DNA of 14,118 nt from contig WQUE01000095.1 in the NCBI GenBank assembly GCA_009785885.1, positions 1 through 14,118 of the forward strand, given 5' to 3'. The notes under the pieces are model-generated. The model made no database searches. It had not been told where the DNA came from and saw only the letters and a program-made list of their open reading frames with translations. The DNA is from Actinomycetes bacterium. GTDB lineage: Bacteria; Actinomycetota; Actinomycetes; Propionibacteriales; Propionibacteriaceae. Shown piece after piece: positions 1 through 7,404 of the stretch (positions within the stretch are counted from its first letter, which is position 1; every line of letters starts with the position of its first letter). A program made the position numbers and the translations under genes.

Positions 1-1592
1 TGCAGGCCACGGTGCTGTCCCGGGCGATCGCGCACGTGTTCGACACGCACAACCTTGACGGGGTGGCCCGCGACGCCGCCCTCGTCATCGCGTTGTTCGT
101 TGGGCGCGGTGCGCTGACCTGGCTCACCAGCGTGCTCGCCCATAAGGCGTCCGCTGCCGTGAAGTCCCAGCTGCGCCGGGATGTCATGGCGGCCCACCTG
201 CGCAACCCCTTCGCCTCGCGCACGCCGAGCGGCACGCTGATCACCGTCATCACCCACGGTCTCGACGCCCTCGATGCGTACTACAGCAAGTACCTGCCGC
301 AGTTCATCCTGGCGGGCATCGTGCCGGTCGTGATGGCAGTCGCCGTCGGGTTCCGGGATTTGACGAGCCTTTTCATCATCGTGGTCACCGTACCGCTGAT
401 CCCCGTGTTCATGATCGTGATCGGCTGGACGACCCAGGAGCGCGTCAAGCGCCGCTTCGCCGTGCAATCGCGGCTTGCCAACTACTTCGCCGACCTGGTC
501 GCCGGCCTGCCGACGCTCCAGGTCTTCGGACGGGCCCGGGCGCAGACCACGGGCCTGTCCAAAGTCGAGGACGCCAACCGCACCGAGACGATGGGGACGC
601 TGCGACTCGCCTTCCTGTCCGCCGGCGTGCTGGAGATGGTCGCCACCTTGTCGGTTGCGCTTGTCGCGGTCACGATCGGCTTCCGGGTCGTCGACGGCGG
701 CCTCGACTTGAACAACGCCCTGTTCATCCTGATCATCGCCCCAGAGGTCTACCTGCCGATCCGCATGGTCGGCACGCACTTCCACGACTCCGCGAACGGG
801 TCGGCCGCCGCCGATGCGGCGTTCGCGATCATCGACGCTGTCCCCCCGGCCGTTGCCGAGGCGGTCACCCCGGCGACGCAGGCCACCGGGTCCGCGATGG
901 TGAGCTTCCGGGGAGTGAGCTACCGCTACCCGCCGCTGCCGGGCGCCGCGCCGTCCGCGACGGAGGAGCCGCTCGTGCTCGACGAGGTGAGCTTCGATGT
1001 GGCCGCCGGGGAACTGGTCGCGCTTGCCGGCCCGAGCGGGGCCGGCAAGTCGACCGTGCTCGGCCTGGCACTCGGCTTCCTGCGGCCCACGACGGGTGCC
1101 GTGCTGGCGGGTGGCCGCGACCTCGCCCACCTCGACGGGGGCACCTGGCGTCGCGAGGTGGCATGGGTCGGCCAGGAACCGGGCCTGCTGCCGGGGACCG
1201 TCGCCGACAACATCGCGCTCGGCCATCCGGGGGTGCCCGAGGCGGCGATGCGCCACGCCCTCGACCGGGTCGGCGGCGGACCGATCGCCCTCGACCACAC
1301 CGTCGGCGACGTCGGGGAGGGCCTGTCCGCCGGGGAGCGCCGGCGTGTCGCCATGGCCCGCGCGCTGATCCGCCTGGAGTACGGCGGGGCCCGCCTGGCG
1401 ATCCTGGACGAGCCCACCGCCGGCCTGGACCAGGTGGCCGAGGCCACCGCGCTCGCGGCGCTGCGGCAATCCGGGGTCGCCGTCCTGGTCGTGTCCCATC
1501 GGCCGGCCGTGCTGGAGATCGCCGACCGGGTGATCCGCGTCGAACCCCACGATGTGGTCCCTGCCGCGGAGCCCGAGGCGGTGAGCGCATGA
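1..1592 (+). CDS. cydD: CydD, thiol reductant ABC exporter subunit, 5'-truncated by window edge
   Basis: This is one half of the CydDC heterodimeric ABC exporter in the inner membrane. The family exports cysteine and glutathione and is required for assembly of cytochrome bd oxidase. The reading frame is open from base 3, before the GTG at 12. CydD proteins usually begin about 30 residues further upstream, so the true start lies outside the window and GTG 12 is only an internal codon. Numbering from that GTG, residues 1-260 form the membrane domain, with several hydrophobic segments. The nucleotide-binding domain follows: Walker A GPSGAGKST at about 340-348, signature LSAGERRRVAMARAL, Walker B LAILDEP with D466 and catalytic E467, and the H-loop histidine in VVSHRP. 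The stop codon overlaps the cydC start as ATGA, indicating translational coupling. cydA and cydB would be expected upstream but cannot be seen. Confidence 0.93.
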   Translation, partial: QATVLSRAIAHVFDTHNLDGVARDAALVIALFVGRGALTWLTSVLAHKASAAVKSQLRRDVMAAHLRNPFASRTPSGTLITVITHGLDALDAYYSKYLPQFILAGIVPVVMAVAVGFRDLTSLFIIVVTVPLIPVFMIVIGWTTQERVKRRFAVQSRLANYFADLVAGLPTLQVFGRARAQTTGLSKVEDANRTETMGTLRLAFLSAGVLEMVATLSVALVAVTIGFRVVDGGLDLNNALFILIIAPEVYLPIRMVGTHFHDSANGSAAADAAFAIIDAVPPAVAEAVTPATQATGSAMVSFRGVSYRYPPLPGAAPSATEEPLVLDEVSFDVAAGELVALAGPSGAGKSTVLGLALGFLRPTTGAVLAGGRDLAHLDGGTWRREVAWVGQEPGLLPGTVADNIALGHPGVPEAAMRHALDRVGGGPIALDHTVGDVGEGLSAGERRRVAMARALIRLEYGGARLAILDEPTAGLDQVAEATALAALRQSGVAVLVVSHRPAVLEIADRVIRVEPHDVVPAAEPEAVSA

Positions 1593-3292
1593 GTGCCGCC
1601 GAGACGACGACGGCCGCGCCGGCACAGCCGAGCGGTTTCGCGCCGACGAACGTCCGCACGCTGCTGACACACCTGCTGCGTCGTGTGCCGGGCGGCCCCG
1701 GGCGTCTCGCACTGGCCGCGCTGTTGTCGGTTTGCGCGACGGGGGCGTCCGTCGCGCTGCTGGCCACCTCGGCCTGGTTGTTGTCGCGCGCCGCCGAGCA
1801 TCCGCCCGTGATGTTCCTCCTCGTCGCCGCCACCGCCGTCCGAACCTTCGGCACGAGCCGGGGTGTGTTCCGGTACGCAGAACGGCTGGCCGGCCATGAC
1901 GTGGCGTTGCGCATGCAGTCGGCGCTGCGGCTGGCGACGTACGACACGTTGAGCCGGACGACGCTGCTCGGCCGCCGGCGCGGGGACCTCCTGATGCGCG
2001 TCACCGCGGACGTCGAGGCCATCATGGACGTGATCGTGCGCGTGGCACTCCCGTTCATCTCGGCGACGGTGGTGCTGCTCGGGACGTCGCTGATCCTGAC
2101 CGTGTTCGACCCGGCCAGCGCAGCCGTCCTGTTGGCGTGCTCGCTCGTGGCCGGCCTCGTGCTGCCGTGGCTGGCGGGCCGCTGGTCGCACCGCGCCGAC
2201 GCGTCCCGGGTGCCGGCCCGCGCCGACCTGGCGAATCAGGTGGCCCAGATGTCGACCTCGGCGCTGGATCTGGTCGCCTACGACGCGGCCGCCGCCGAAC
2301 TGGACACGCTGAGCCGTCTCGACGCGCGGCTGCGGGCCGCCGAGGCCCGCTCCGCCTGGACGCAGGGGCTCGCCGCCGGGGGCCAGCTCGTCGTCATGGG
2401 CCTCGCGGTGGCGGCCGCGCTCCTCCTGGGCGGCCAGGCGGTGCTGCGTGGCGACATGCCGGCCCGCGACCTGGCGTTGCTGTGCCTCACGCCGCTGGCC
2501 CTGCACGAGAGCTTCGGCGACCTGACCAAGGCCGCCCAGACGCTGACCGGCGCCCGCTTCGGCCTGGCACGCATCGTCGAGCTGCTGACCAGCCCGCCCG
2601 TGGGCCGGGGCGACCGCCCCACCGACGACGTCCCCGCGGCCACCACCGAGGTGGCGACAAGCGCAGATGATGGCAACAGCGCTGCCGGGCCGGCGATGGG
2701 CACTCCTTCCGTCCTGTCCCTGCGCGACCTCACGATCGGTTGGCCTGGCCACGACCCCGTCCTGTGCGGCCTGAATCTGGACGTGGCCCCGGGCGGGCGC
2801 GTGGCGGTGACGGGGGCGTCCGGGATCGGCAAGACGACCCTCGCGGCGACCGTCCTCGGCCTGATCCCGCCGGTCGCCGGCGACCTGGACGCGACAGGTC
2901 GCATCGGCTACCTTGCGCAGGACGCCCACATCTTCGGGACGTCCGTCGCCGAGAACGTGCGGATCGGCAACCCCCACGCGACCGACGAGCAGATCGCTGC
3001 CGCCCTGGCCCGGGCGGGGCTGCCCCAGCTTTCGCCCGACCGGCTGATCGGCGAGGGGGGCACCGCCCTGTCGGGTGGCGAGGCCCGACGCGTCGCCTTG
3101 GCCCGCCTGCTCGTGGCCGAGCGCTGGCCCGACCTCGTGATCCTGGACGAACCGACCGAGCACCTCGACCAGCCCACCGCCGCGGCGCTGCTCGACGACC
3201 TGTGGGCGGCCCTCGGCGAGACGGCCCTGTTGGCGATCACGCATGACCCGGACGTCATGGCGCGCTGCACCAGCGAGTTCCACCTCGCCTGA
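1589..3292 (+). CDS. cydC: CydC, thiol reductant ABC exporter subunit
   Basis: This is the second half-transporter of the CydDC exporter (567 aa, normal for the family). It pairs with CydD to move thiols across the membrane in support of cytochrome bd maturation. The ATG at 1589 overlaps the cydD stop (ATGA); no other start is needed, because conserved sequence begins soon afterwards (LLTHLLRRVPGG, then membrane segments). The membrane domain spans roughly residues 20-320. It is followed by a low-complexity linker (about 340-370) and the ATPase domain: Walker A GASGIGKTT at 409-417, signature LSGGEARRVALARLL, Walker B LVILDEP with D520 and E521, and an H-loop in AITHDPD. Identity as CydC rather than a generic ABC exporter rests on this order behind cydD and on the CydC-like LLATSAWLLSRAAEHPPV segment near the N-terminus. 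Some actinobacteria carry the pair as one fused gene; here it is split. Confidence 0.93.
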   Translation: MSAAETTTAAPAQPSGFAPTNVRTLLTHLLRRVPGGPGRLALAALLSVCATGASVALLATSAWLLSRAAEHPPVMFLLVAATAVRTFGTSRGVFRYAERLAGHDVALRMQSALRLATYDTLSRTTLLGRRRGDLLMRVTADVEAIMDVIVRVALPFISATVVLLGTSLILTVFDPASAAVLLACSLVAGLVLPWLAGRWSHRADASRVPARADLANQVAQMSTSALDLVAYDAAAAELDTLSRLDARLRAAEARSAWTQGLAAGGQLVVMGLAVAAALLLGGQAVLRGDMPARDLALLCLTPLALHESFGDLTKAAQTLTGARFGLARIVELLTSPPVGRGDRPTDDVPAATTEVATSADDGNSAAGPAMGTPSVLSLRDLTIGWPGHDPVLCGLNLDVAPGGRVAVTGASGIGKTTLAATVLGLIPPVAGDLDATGRIGYLAQDAHIFGTSVAENVRIGNPHATDEQIAAALARAGLPQLSPDRLIGEGGTALSGGEARRVALARLLVAERWPDLVILDEPTEHLDQPTAAALLDDLWAALGETALLAITHDPDVMARCTSEFHLA

Positions 3293-3295
3293 CGC

Positions 3296-3742
3296 TCAGG
3301 CGGGCATGGCCGGTGTCACGATCCGCAACCCGTCGAAGCGCCGGAAGTCACGATCGAACGTCGCGACGGCGGCGCCCAGCTGCAGCGCGACTGCCGCGAT
3401 GTACGCGTCGGTCACGAGATTCCCGCGGGCCTGTGCACGGACGACAGTCCCGAAGAACGGCTGGACCCCGTCGGCCAAGCCGGCGATGCCGCAGTAGGCC
3501 GGGGCCCGCGTGACCGCCTCCGCGAACAGGGCCGCGTCCTGCGGCGTGGCCGGCGGGTTGAAGGCGTGGAGGTTCGTCGTCACGCGGGCGAAGCCGGCCC
3601 AGACGATGTCCGGCACGACCACCGACCCCGTGGCACCCGACAGGTGATGGCTCAGCCACCGCGCCGCCAGGTCGTGGTGGGCATGGAGGGGCTGGTGCGC
3701 CGCCACGAGGATGTTCACGTCGAGCACCACGGGTGTCACCAT
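3296..3742 (-). CDS. vapC: PIN-domain ribonuclease toxin, VapC family
   Basis: This 148-aa PIN-domain protein is a likely toxin that cleaves RNA (tRNA or rRNA in characterised VapCs) when its antitoxin is lost. Visible acidic residues of the Mg2+-binding site are D8 in VVLDVNIL, D112 in NLVTDAY, and D130/D132 in ATFDRDF. The centre (PDIVWAGFARVTT, about residues 44-56) and the end (RRFDGLRIVTP) resemble the PIN subfamily abundant in Mycobacterium tuberculosis, in which the usual mid-domain Glu is not at the EFxR position. The start ATG lies inside the 3' end of the antitoxin gene (7-nt overlap, ATGGTGA), so translation is probably coupled. Its stop is only 3 nt from the stop of the convergent cydC. 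It could be a degenerate or inactive toxin, but nothing in the reading frame is broken. Confidence 0.88.
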   Translation of the reverse strand: MVTPVVLDVNILVAAHQPLHAHHDLAARWLSHHLSGATGSVVVPDIVWAGFARVTTNLHAFNPPATPQDAALFAEAVTRAPAYCGIAGLADGVQPFFGTVVRAQARGNLVTDAYIAAVALQLGAAVATFDRDFRRFDGLRIVTPAMPA

Positions 3743-4020
3743 CGCGGCAGCCGCCCCTCGGCGAGATCGGCGGCGTCCAGGACATCCATGATGGACGCGT
3801 TCGACGACCAGTCGATACCGGGGTTCGGAACGCCTCCGCCCGCAACGGGAAGAGCCACCGGCGCCGGCGCGGGCCTCGGCGTGGCGTCGTCCAGGATCGT
3901 GTGCTGCAGCGCCTGGCTGATGTACTGCCCCAACGTGCAGCCCTGGCGCCTGGCCGCAGCCTTGGCGGTCTGGAGCAACCCGGAGTCGATGGCGATGGTG
4001 GTGCGGGTTGTGATGCTCAT
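3736..4020 (-). CDS. vapB: Ribbon-helix-helix antitoxin, VapB type
   Basis: This 94-aa protein is the likely antitoxin and autorepressor of the PIN toxin that follows it. The N-terminus has the ribbon-helix-helix pattern: a short beta strand RTTIAI (residues 6-11), helix A (about 12-26, DSGLLQTAKAAARRQ) and helix B (about 29-41, TLGQYISQALQHT), which together make a DNA-binding dimer. The tail is Pro/Ala-rich at about 48-66, then ends in an acidic segment (about 72-94, DWSSNASIMDVLDAADLAEG) that probably binds and blocks the toxin. This is the family's usual layout. The ATG at 4020 is preferred: a good -10 box lies 7 nt upstream and there is no Shine-Dalgarno, suggesting a leaderless transcript. 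The gene order (antitoxin first, overlapping stop and start) is classic type II toxin-antitoxin architecture. The exact antitoxin subfamily is not certain. Confidence 0.83.
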   Translation of the reverse strand: MSITTRTTIAIDSGLLQTAKAAARRQGCTLGQYISQALQHTILDDATPRPAPAPVALPVAGGGVPNPGIDWSSNASIMDVLDAADLAEGRLPRW

Positions 4021-4022
4021 GA

Positions 4023-4056
4023 CATCAATTCTAGAGCATCAGTTGCATCACATCGT
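4023..4056 (-). promoter_or_regulatory. vapBC promoter and candidate autoregulatory operator
   Basis: On the minus strand a TAGAAT -10 box (plus-strand positions 4028-4033) lies 7 nt before the vapB ATG. That is the spacing of a leaderless actinobacterial promoter. No convincing -35 is visible. Around it, plus-strand CATCA occurs at 4023-4027, 4037-4041 and 4046-4050, followed by CATCG at 4051-4055. The pair GCATCAGTT/GCATCACAT forms a 9-bp-period direct repeat. Ribbon-helix-helix antitoxins often bind short repeats overlapping their own promoter, so this is a reasonable operator candidate, but binding is inference. Confidence 0.5.
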
Positions 4057-4086
4057 CGAGGGCAGGGTCCCTCTGGCCCACGGCCC

Positions 4087-4092
4087 TAGACT
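4087..4092 (+). promoter_or_regulatory. -10 box of lysS, leaderless type
   Basis: TAGACT matches the TANNNT -10 pattern and ends 8 nt before the GTG at 4101. A transcript starting at about that G would be leaderless. No ribosome binding site is visible upstream of either GTG 4095 or GTG 4101, and this box favours 4101 as the start. No clear -35 is seen. Confidence 0.5.
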
Positions 4093-4100
4093 GGGTGCCT

Positions 4101-5654
4101 GTGAGCACCACGAACACACCCGAGACCGGCCGGCCCGGCGGGGACGACACGGCCGAACATGACCTCGACATCTCCGAGCAGCAGCAGGTACGCCGCGACA
4201 AGCGGACGCGGCTGCTCGCGTCCGGGCAGCAGCCCTACCCCGTCGACCTGCGGCGCAGCCACACGCTGCGCCAGGTGCGCGACGGCTGGGGCGACCGCCT
4301 GGCGCCGGGCGAGGAGACCGACGACGAGGTCACCATCGGCGGCCGGGTCGTGTTCGCGCGCAACACCGGCAAGCTGTGCTTCGCCACGCTCCAGGACGGC
4401 TTCACGCACGCCGACAACGGGATGCGCCTCCAGGTGATGTTGTCCCTGGCCGAGGTCGGCGAGGCACGCCTCGACGAATGGAAGACCGACATCGACTTGG
4501 GCGACTTCGTGTGGGTGCGCGGACGGGTGATCAGCTCGAAGCGGGGCGAGCTATCGGTCCTGGCCCGCGAGTGGCGGCTGGCCAGCAAAGCGCTGCGCCC
4601 CCTGCCCGTGCTGCACAAAGACCTCACGGAGGAGGCGCGCGTGCGCTCGCGCCACACCGACCTGATCGCCAGGCCCGAGGCACGCGAGATGGTGCGGACG
4701 CGCGCGGCGGTCACGGCGTCCGTGCGGGCGACCTTCGAGCGGCTCGGCTTCATCGAGGTGGAGACGCCGGTGCTGCAGCTCGTGCACGGCGGCGCGGCGG
4801 CCCGTCCGTTCGGGACGCACCTGAACGCCTTCGACCTCGACATGACGATGCGCATCGCCCTGGAGCTGCACCTGAAGCGCGCGATGGTCGGCGGCGCCGA
4901 CCGGGTGTACGAGCTCGGCCGGATCTTCCGCAACGAGGGCGTCGACTCGACGCACAGCCCCGAGTTCACCATGATCGAGGCGTACGAGAGCTGGGGCGAC
5001 CAGTTCACGATCGCCGACGTGATCCGGCAGGTGATCCTCGATGCCGCGGACACGCTCGGCTCGCGCCAGATCACGCGTGAGGACGGCGCCGTCATCGACC
5101 TGGACGGCCCGTGGCGCTGGCTCGGCGTCCACGAGGGGCTGTCGGCCGCGGTCGGCGAGGAGATCACCGTCGACACGCCGCGCGCGGCGTTGATCCGCTT
5201 GTGCGAAGCCCACGAGGTGCCCATCGATCCAGGTTGGGACGAGGGCAAACTCACAATCCGGGCGTTCGAGCACCTGGTCGAGCCGACACTGGTGCAGCCG
5301 ACGTTCGTCTGCGACTTCCCCGCGGTCGCCCAGCCGCTGGCCCGGCCCCACCGCACCACGCCCGGCCTGATCGAGGCGTGGGATCTCATGATCGGCGGCC
5401 TCGAGCGCGGCACCGGCTTCTCGGAGTTGATCGACCCTGTGATCCAGCGCGAGGTCCTCACCGCGCAGAGCCTCAAGGCGGCCGCCGGCGACCCGGAGGC
5501 GATGCGACTCGACGAGGACTTCCTCGCCGCGTTGGAGCAGGGCGCCCCGCCGATGGGCGGGCTCGGGCTCGGCCTGGACCGGCTCGTCATGCTGTTCACC
5601 GGGGCAGGCATCCGGGAAACCATCCTGTTCCCGCTGTTGCGCCCGGCCGGTTGA
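4101..5654 (+). CDS. lysS: Lysyl-tRNA synthetase, class II
   Basis: This enzyme attaches lysine to tRNA-Lys in the cytoplasm. The product is 517 aa if translation begins at GTG 4101 (519 aa from GTG 4095); 4101 is preferred because a -10 box lies 8 nt upstream. After a variable acidic N-terminus comes the family block EQQQVRRDKRTRLLASGQ, then an OB-fold anticodon-binding domain (about residues 70-165, including ARNTGKLCFATLQDG and ISSKRGELSVLA). The class II catalytic core follows: motif 1 region GFIEVETPVLQ, GGAAARPFGTH, motif 2 FRNEG at 276-280 followed by STHSPEFTMIE, and motif 3 GLGLGLDR with R494, ending IRETILFPLLRPA. This closely resembles actinobacterial LysS and lacks the MprF-like membrane half of LysX. 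One oddity is that the usual RIAPEL reads RIALEL (Pro to Leu at 254). It is a single gene with its own promoter, facing away from vapBC. Confidence 0.95.
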   Translation: MSTTNTPETGRPGGDDTAEHDLDISEQQQVRRDKRTRLLASGQQPYPVDLRRSHTLRQVRDGWGDRLAPGEETDDEVTIGGRVVFARNTGKLCFATLQDGFTHADNGMRLQVMLSLAEVGEARLDEWKTDIDLGDFVWVRGRVISSKRGELSVLAREWRLASKALRPLPVLHKDLTEEARVRSRHTDLIARPEAREMVRTRAAVTASVRATFERLGFIEVETPVLQLVHGGAAARPFGTHLNAFDLDMTMRIALELHLKRAMVGGADRVYELGRIFRNEGVDSTHSPEFTMIEAYESWGDQFTIADVIRQVILDAADTLGSRQITREDGAVIDLDGPWRWLGVHEGLSAAVGEEITVDTPRAALIRLCEAHEVPIDPGWDEGKLTIRAFEHLVEPTLVQPTFVCDFPAVAQPLARPHRTTPGLIEAWDLMIGGLERGTGFSELIDPVIQREVLTAQSLKAAAGDPEAMRLDEDFLAALEQGAPPMGGLGLGLDRLVMLFTGAGIRETILFPLLRPAG

Positions 5655-5690
5655 TCGGTGGGCGCTGCCGCGATTGACCGCGACGTCGGG

Positions 5691-5696
5691 CAGAAT
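5691..5696 (+). promoter_or_regulatory. Candidate -10 box of the acyl-CoA synthetase gene
   Basis: CAGAAT (matching the A and T anchor positions of TANNNT) ends 7 nt before the ATG at 5704, again compatible with a leaderless transcript. A TTGACC lies at 5674-5679, but the 11-nt spacer is too short for a standard -35. It supports ATG 5704 over the in-frame TTG 5674 and ATG 5695. Confidence 0.38.
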
Positions 5697-5703
5697 GGCA
5701 CGC

Positions 5704-7404
5704 ATGGCGCCGACTCCCCACTGGACCCAGTTCTACACGCCGGGCGTGCCCGCCGACATCGTCCCGCCGCGGGAGCCGCTGCCGCGTCTGATCGAACACG
5801 CCGCGCGCGCCGCATCCCGCGACATCGCGACTGATTTCTTCGGTCGTACCACGACCTACCAGGACCTGGGCGACCAGGTGGCGCGTGCCGCGGAGGGCTT
5901 GCGCCACCTCGGCGTCCGTGCCGGCGACCGGGTGGCGATCATCCTGCCCAACTGCCCCCAGCACGTCGTCGCGTTCTACGCCGTGCTCCGTCTGGGCGCC
6001 ATCGTCGTCGAACACAACCCTCTCTACACGGCGCGCGAACTGCGGCACATGTTCGAGGACCACGCCGCCCGCATCGCCATCTGCTGGGACGTCGCCGCGG
6101 CCAAGCTCCGCGAACAGCCCGAGGATGTCGTGCTGGATCACCTCGTCTCCGTGAACCTGCTGGACGCGTTCCCCTGGCTGAAGCGCCAGGCACTGCGCCT
6201 GCCACTTCCCGGCCTGCGCGCCACCCGCGCCAAGCTGACCGCGAAGGTCAGCGGGGTGACGACGTGGAGGAAGCTGCTGCGCCACCGTCCCCTCGCCGCG
6301 GACCACCCTGTACCGGGGGTGCGAGATCTTGCGGTGATCCAGTACACGTCCGGAACGACGGGCCTCCCCAAGGGGGCGATGCTCACCCATGAGAACCTGC
6401 TGTCGAACGCCCTCCAGGCCCGGGCCTGGTTGCACGGCATCGAGCCGCGCCGCGAGGTCGTGTACAGCGTGCTGCCGATGTTCCATGCGTTCGGCATGAC
6501 GCTCGCGCTGACGCTCGGGGTGCTTGTGCAGGCCCGGATCGTGCTGTTCCCGACGTTCGACGCCCGCATGGTCGTCACGACTGCGCAGCGGATCCCGCCG
6601 ACGGTGCTGGGCGGCGTGCCGCCGATCTTCCACGTGATCGCGGCGATGGCAAAGCGCAAACACGTCAGCCTGTCGTCGGCCCGGTTCTGCGTCTGCGGCG
6701 CGATGAGCCTGTCCGCCGAGACGGCGGCGGCATGGGAAGCCGAGACGGGCGTGCCCCTGATCGAGGGTTACGGCATGACGGAGGCCTCCCCCGTGATCGC
6801 CGGCAACCCGGTGGGCCCGACCCGACGGTCGGGCACGGTCGGCCTGCCGTTCCCCGGCACGGATGTCCGCGTCGTCGATCTCGCAGACCCGACCCGCGAC
6901 GTGGCACCCGGCGAGCGCGGCGAGCTGCTCGCGCGCGGTCCGCAGGTGTTCTGCGGCTACTGGAACCGGCCCGAGGAGACGGAGGGGACGCTACTGCCGG
7001 GCGGCTGGCTGCGGACGGGCGACATCGTGACGGTCGACGCCGACGGCTACATCACGATCGTCGACCGGGTCAAGGAGTTGATCATCGTCGGCGGGTTCAA
7101 CGTCTCACCGACCGAGGTCGAGGCGATCCTCCGGGGCCATCCGGACGTGACGGACGCCGCCGTGGTGGGCCTGCCGCTGCCGCTCGGCGGCGAGCGGGTC
7201 GCGGCGGCGATCCTGCCGCGCGAGGTGGGCGTGTGCGACCCCGAGAGCCTGCGGCGGTACTGCGCGGAGCGCCTGACGGCCTACAAGGTGCCCAAGGTGA
7301 TCGTCGAGGTGGACGACCTGCCGACGTCGATGCTCGGCAAGGTCGTGCGGGCACAGGTCCGCGACAAGCTCATCGCCGCCCAGGCGGGCGCACACACGCG
7401 CTGA
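5704..7404 (+). CDS. Long-chain fatty acid-CoA ligase (AMP-binding), FadD-like
   Basis: This is an ANL-superfamily acyl-CoA synthetase (566 aa). It adenylates a fatty acid with ATP and transfers it to CoA, feeding beta-oxidation or lipid synthesis. Motifs in order are: AMP-binding loop YTSGTTGLPKGAML from Y214; GYGMTEASP; GYWNRPEET; the TGDIVTVDADGYITIVDRVKELI segment with the hinge; GGFNVSPTEVEAIL; and the C-terminal catalytic lysine K546 in MLGKVVR. The inserted WLKRQALRLPLPGLRATRAKL region (about 160-180) is typical of long-chain FadD proteins of actinobacteria. Chain length cannot be read from sequence, so no gene symbol is given. The ATG at 5704 is chosen because the Trp-rich family start (HWTQFYTPGVP) follows at once and a -10-like box sits 7 nt upstream. 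Its stop abuts the stop of the convergent sugar kinase with no gap. It is 49 nt downstream of lysS and probably separately transcribed. Confidence 0.9.
   Translation: MAPTPHWTQFYTPGVPADIVPPREPLPRLIEHAARAASRDIATDFFGRTTTYQDLGDQVARAAEGLRHLGVRAGDRVAIILPNCPQHVVAFYAVLRLGAIVVEHNPLYTARELRHMFEDHAARIAICWDVAAAKLREQPEDVVLDHLVSVNLLDAFPWLKRQALRLPLPGLRATRAKLTAKVSGVTTWRKLLRHRPLAADHPVPGVRDLAVIQYTSGTTGLPKGAMLTHENLLSNALQARAWLHGIEPRREVVYSVLPMFHAFGMTLALTLGVLVQARIVLFPTFDARMVVTTAQRIPPTVLGGVPPIFHVIAAMAKRKHVSLSSARFCVCGAMSLSAETAAAWEAETGVPLIEGYGMTEASPVIAGNPVGPTRRSGTVGLPFPGTDVRVVDLADPTRDVAPGERGELLARGPQVFCGYWNRPEETEGTLLPGGWLRTGDIVTVDADGYITIVDRVKELIIVGGFNVSPTEVEAILRGHPDVTDAAVVGLPLPLGGERVAAAILPREVGVCDPESLRRYCAERLTAYKVPKVIVEVDDLPTSMLGKVVRAQVRDKLIAAQAGAHTR

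Noticed and set aside
926..3283. Long minus-strand open frame (785 codons) opposite cydD/cydC
   Set aside because: It is a high-GC antisense shadow: Arg/Gly/Gln-rich with no recognisable domain, fully covered by two convincing ABC subunits.
3580..3612. Possible inactive PIN toxin because the mid-domain Glu is missing (GFAR instead of EFxR)
   Set aside because: From memory, the M. tuberculosis-type PIN subfamily commonly lacks Glu at this spot, and the other Asp residues (8, 112, 130) are present, so loss of activity cannot be claimed.
5674..5696. TTGACC plus CAGAAT as a full sigma-70 promoter
   Set aside because: The 11-nt spacer is far from the 16-18 nt needed; only the -10-like box is retained, at low confidence.
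4235..5815. Minus-strand open frame (526 codons) opposite lysS
   Set aside because: Ser/Arg-rich translation without domain pattern, lying under a strong LysRS gene; an artefact of GC-rich codon use.
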